A stretch of DNA of 14,107 nucleotides, taken from contig DASWRT010000061.1 of NCBI GenBank assembly GCA_036403035.1, positions 1-14,107 of the forward strand, given 5' to 3'. Position 1 is the first letter of the stretch, and every line of letters begins with the position of its first letter. Positions 13,581-14,107 of the stretch are shown here, one piece after another. A program made the translations under genes and the position numbers. Below the pieces are notes generated by a model. That model was not told the origin of the DNA. It made no database searches and was given only the letters and a program-made list of their open reading frames with translations. The stretch is from DASWRT01 sp036403035. GTDB lineage: Bacteria; Pseudomonadota; Alphaproteobacteria; ATCC43930; CGMCC-115725.

Positions 13581-14107
13581 ATCGCGTGCCCCAGGGCGCG
13601 GAGGGCCGATTCGTGGAACGCCTCGGTCAGCGTCGGATGGACGTGGATCGTTCCGGCGATGTCCTCGAGCACGGCGCCCATCTCCAGGGCGTTGATGAAT
13701 TCCCCGGACATTTCGGAGACGTGCGCGCCGACCGCCTGGATGCCGAGGACGCGGTGATCGTCGCGCCGCGCGACCACGCGGACGAACCCGCCGTCGTCGC
13801 CGGCCTCCATGCTGAGGGCGCGGCCGTTCGCCATGAACGGGAACATGCCGGTGATGACATCGATCCCGCGCGCTTCCGCCTCGGTCGGCAGCAGGCCGGC
13901 CGACACGATCTCCGGTTCGGTGAAGCAGACCGCCGGGATCGCGACGGGGTCGAAGCGCCGCCGCTGCCCGGCGATGATTTCGGCAACCATCTCGCCCTGC
14001 GCCGACGCCTTGTGCGCCAGCATCGGTTCGCCGACGAGATCGCCGATCGCAAAGACGCCCTTCATCGAGGTACGGCATTCGCCGTCGACCTTCACGAAGG
14101 CGCCGTC
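13571..14107 (-). CDS. lpdA: Dihydrolipoamide dehydrogenase (E3), C-terminal part, LpdV-like
   Basis: The frame is open to the window edge, giving the last 178 residues; the N-terminal FAD domain with the redox disulfide lies outside. E3 reoxidises the dihydrolipoyl group of 2-oxo-acid dehydrogenase complexes with FAD and NAD+. The fragment opens with RTSMKGVFAIGDLVGEPMLA, the FAD-contact block with its Asp, then the dimerisation domain (FDPVAIPAVCFTEPEIVSAG). It ends with IHVHPTLTEAFHESALRALG, where H157 and E162 of the fragment form the catalytic His-Glu pair. The AHKASAQGEMVAEIIAG segment and the C-terminus ALGHAIHI resemble, from memory, LpdV of branched-chain 2-oxo-acid dehydrogenase more than the general LpdA. 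If so, bkd-type E1/E2 genes should lie to the right. The subtype is inference; the family is firm. Confidence 0.93.
   Translation of the reverse strand, partial: DGAFVKVDGECRTSMKGVFAIGDLVGEPMLAHKASAQGEMVAEIIAGQRRRFDPVAIPAVCFTEPEIVSAGLLPTEAEARGIDVITGMFPFMANGRALSMEAGDDGGFVRVVARRDDHRVLGIQAVGAHVSEMSGEFINALEMGAVLEDIAGTIHVHPTLTEAFHESALRALGHAIHI

Overview
The window looks like chromosomal DNA of a high-GC alphaproteobacterium, probably Hyphomicrobiales or Rhodospirillales. The evidence is the uniformly GC-rich third positions, the DUF4170 small protein (from memory, largely alphaproteobacterial), a Cox15-type heme A synthase, and the CCCTCTCCC/GGGAGAGGG intergenic hairpin. Placement below class level is inference. 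Most of it is ordinary metabolic DNA. I see no phage defence locus, CRISPR array, tRNA, rRNA or intact transposase.

Left edge (1-1294): this part is accessory in character. It holds the C-terminal end of an ImmA/IrrE-type metallopeptidase closed by a textbook terminator, then an unrecognised 103-residue two-helix membrane protein. A 562-base stretch without a convincing gene follows. It carries a cluster of AACAGG words spaced 11-11-12 bases, several hairpins, an orphan 14-base perfect palindrome resembling a LacI-family operator, and a REP-like hairpin behind pmbA.

Middle (1295-7275): pmbA/tldE (-) and a secreted monohaem cytochrome c (+) are divergent. The cytochrome converges on ubiD (-) across a shared hairpin. 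ubiD (ubiquinone synthesis) is divergent from a DUF4170 gene (+). An overlapping antitoxin/PIN-toxin pair (+) and heme A synthase ctaA (+) follow. Cytochrome c, UbiD and CtaA all serve aerobic respiration, but they do not form one operon.

Right part (7276-14107): a 210-base nested inverted-repeat element separates ctaA from a flavin amine-oxidase-like gene (+). Everything after that lies on the minus strand: an epoxide-hydrolase-like alpha/beta hydrolase with an Asp nucleophile, a short-chain dehydrogenase, an EamA-family transporter, a CxxCxxxH carboxymuconolactone-decarboxylase/peroxidase-related protein, an HpcH/HpaI-type aldolase, and the C-terminal part of an LpdV-like dihydrolipoamide dehydrogenase cut by the window end. 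This reads as small-molecule catabolism; the substrates cannot be read from sequence.

The least explained parts are intergenic: the phased AACAGG cluster (about 841-985), the nested palindrome (7287-7496), the orphan operator (1200-1213) and the overlapping symmetries at 11897-11932. None of them amounts to a demonstrated new system.
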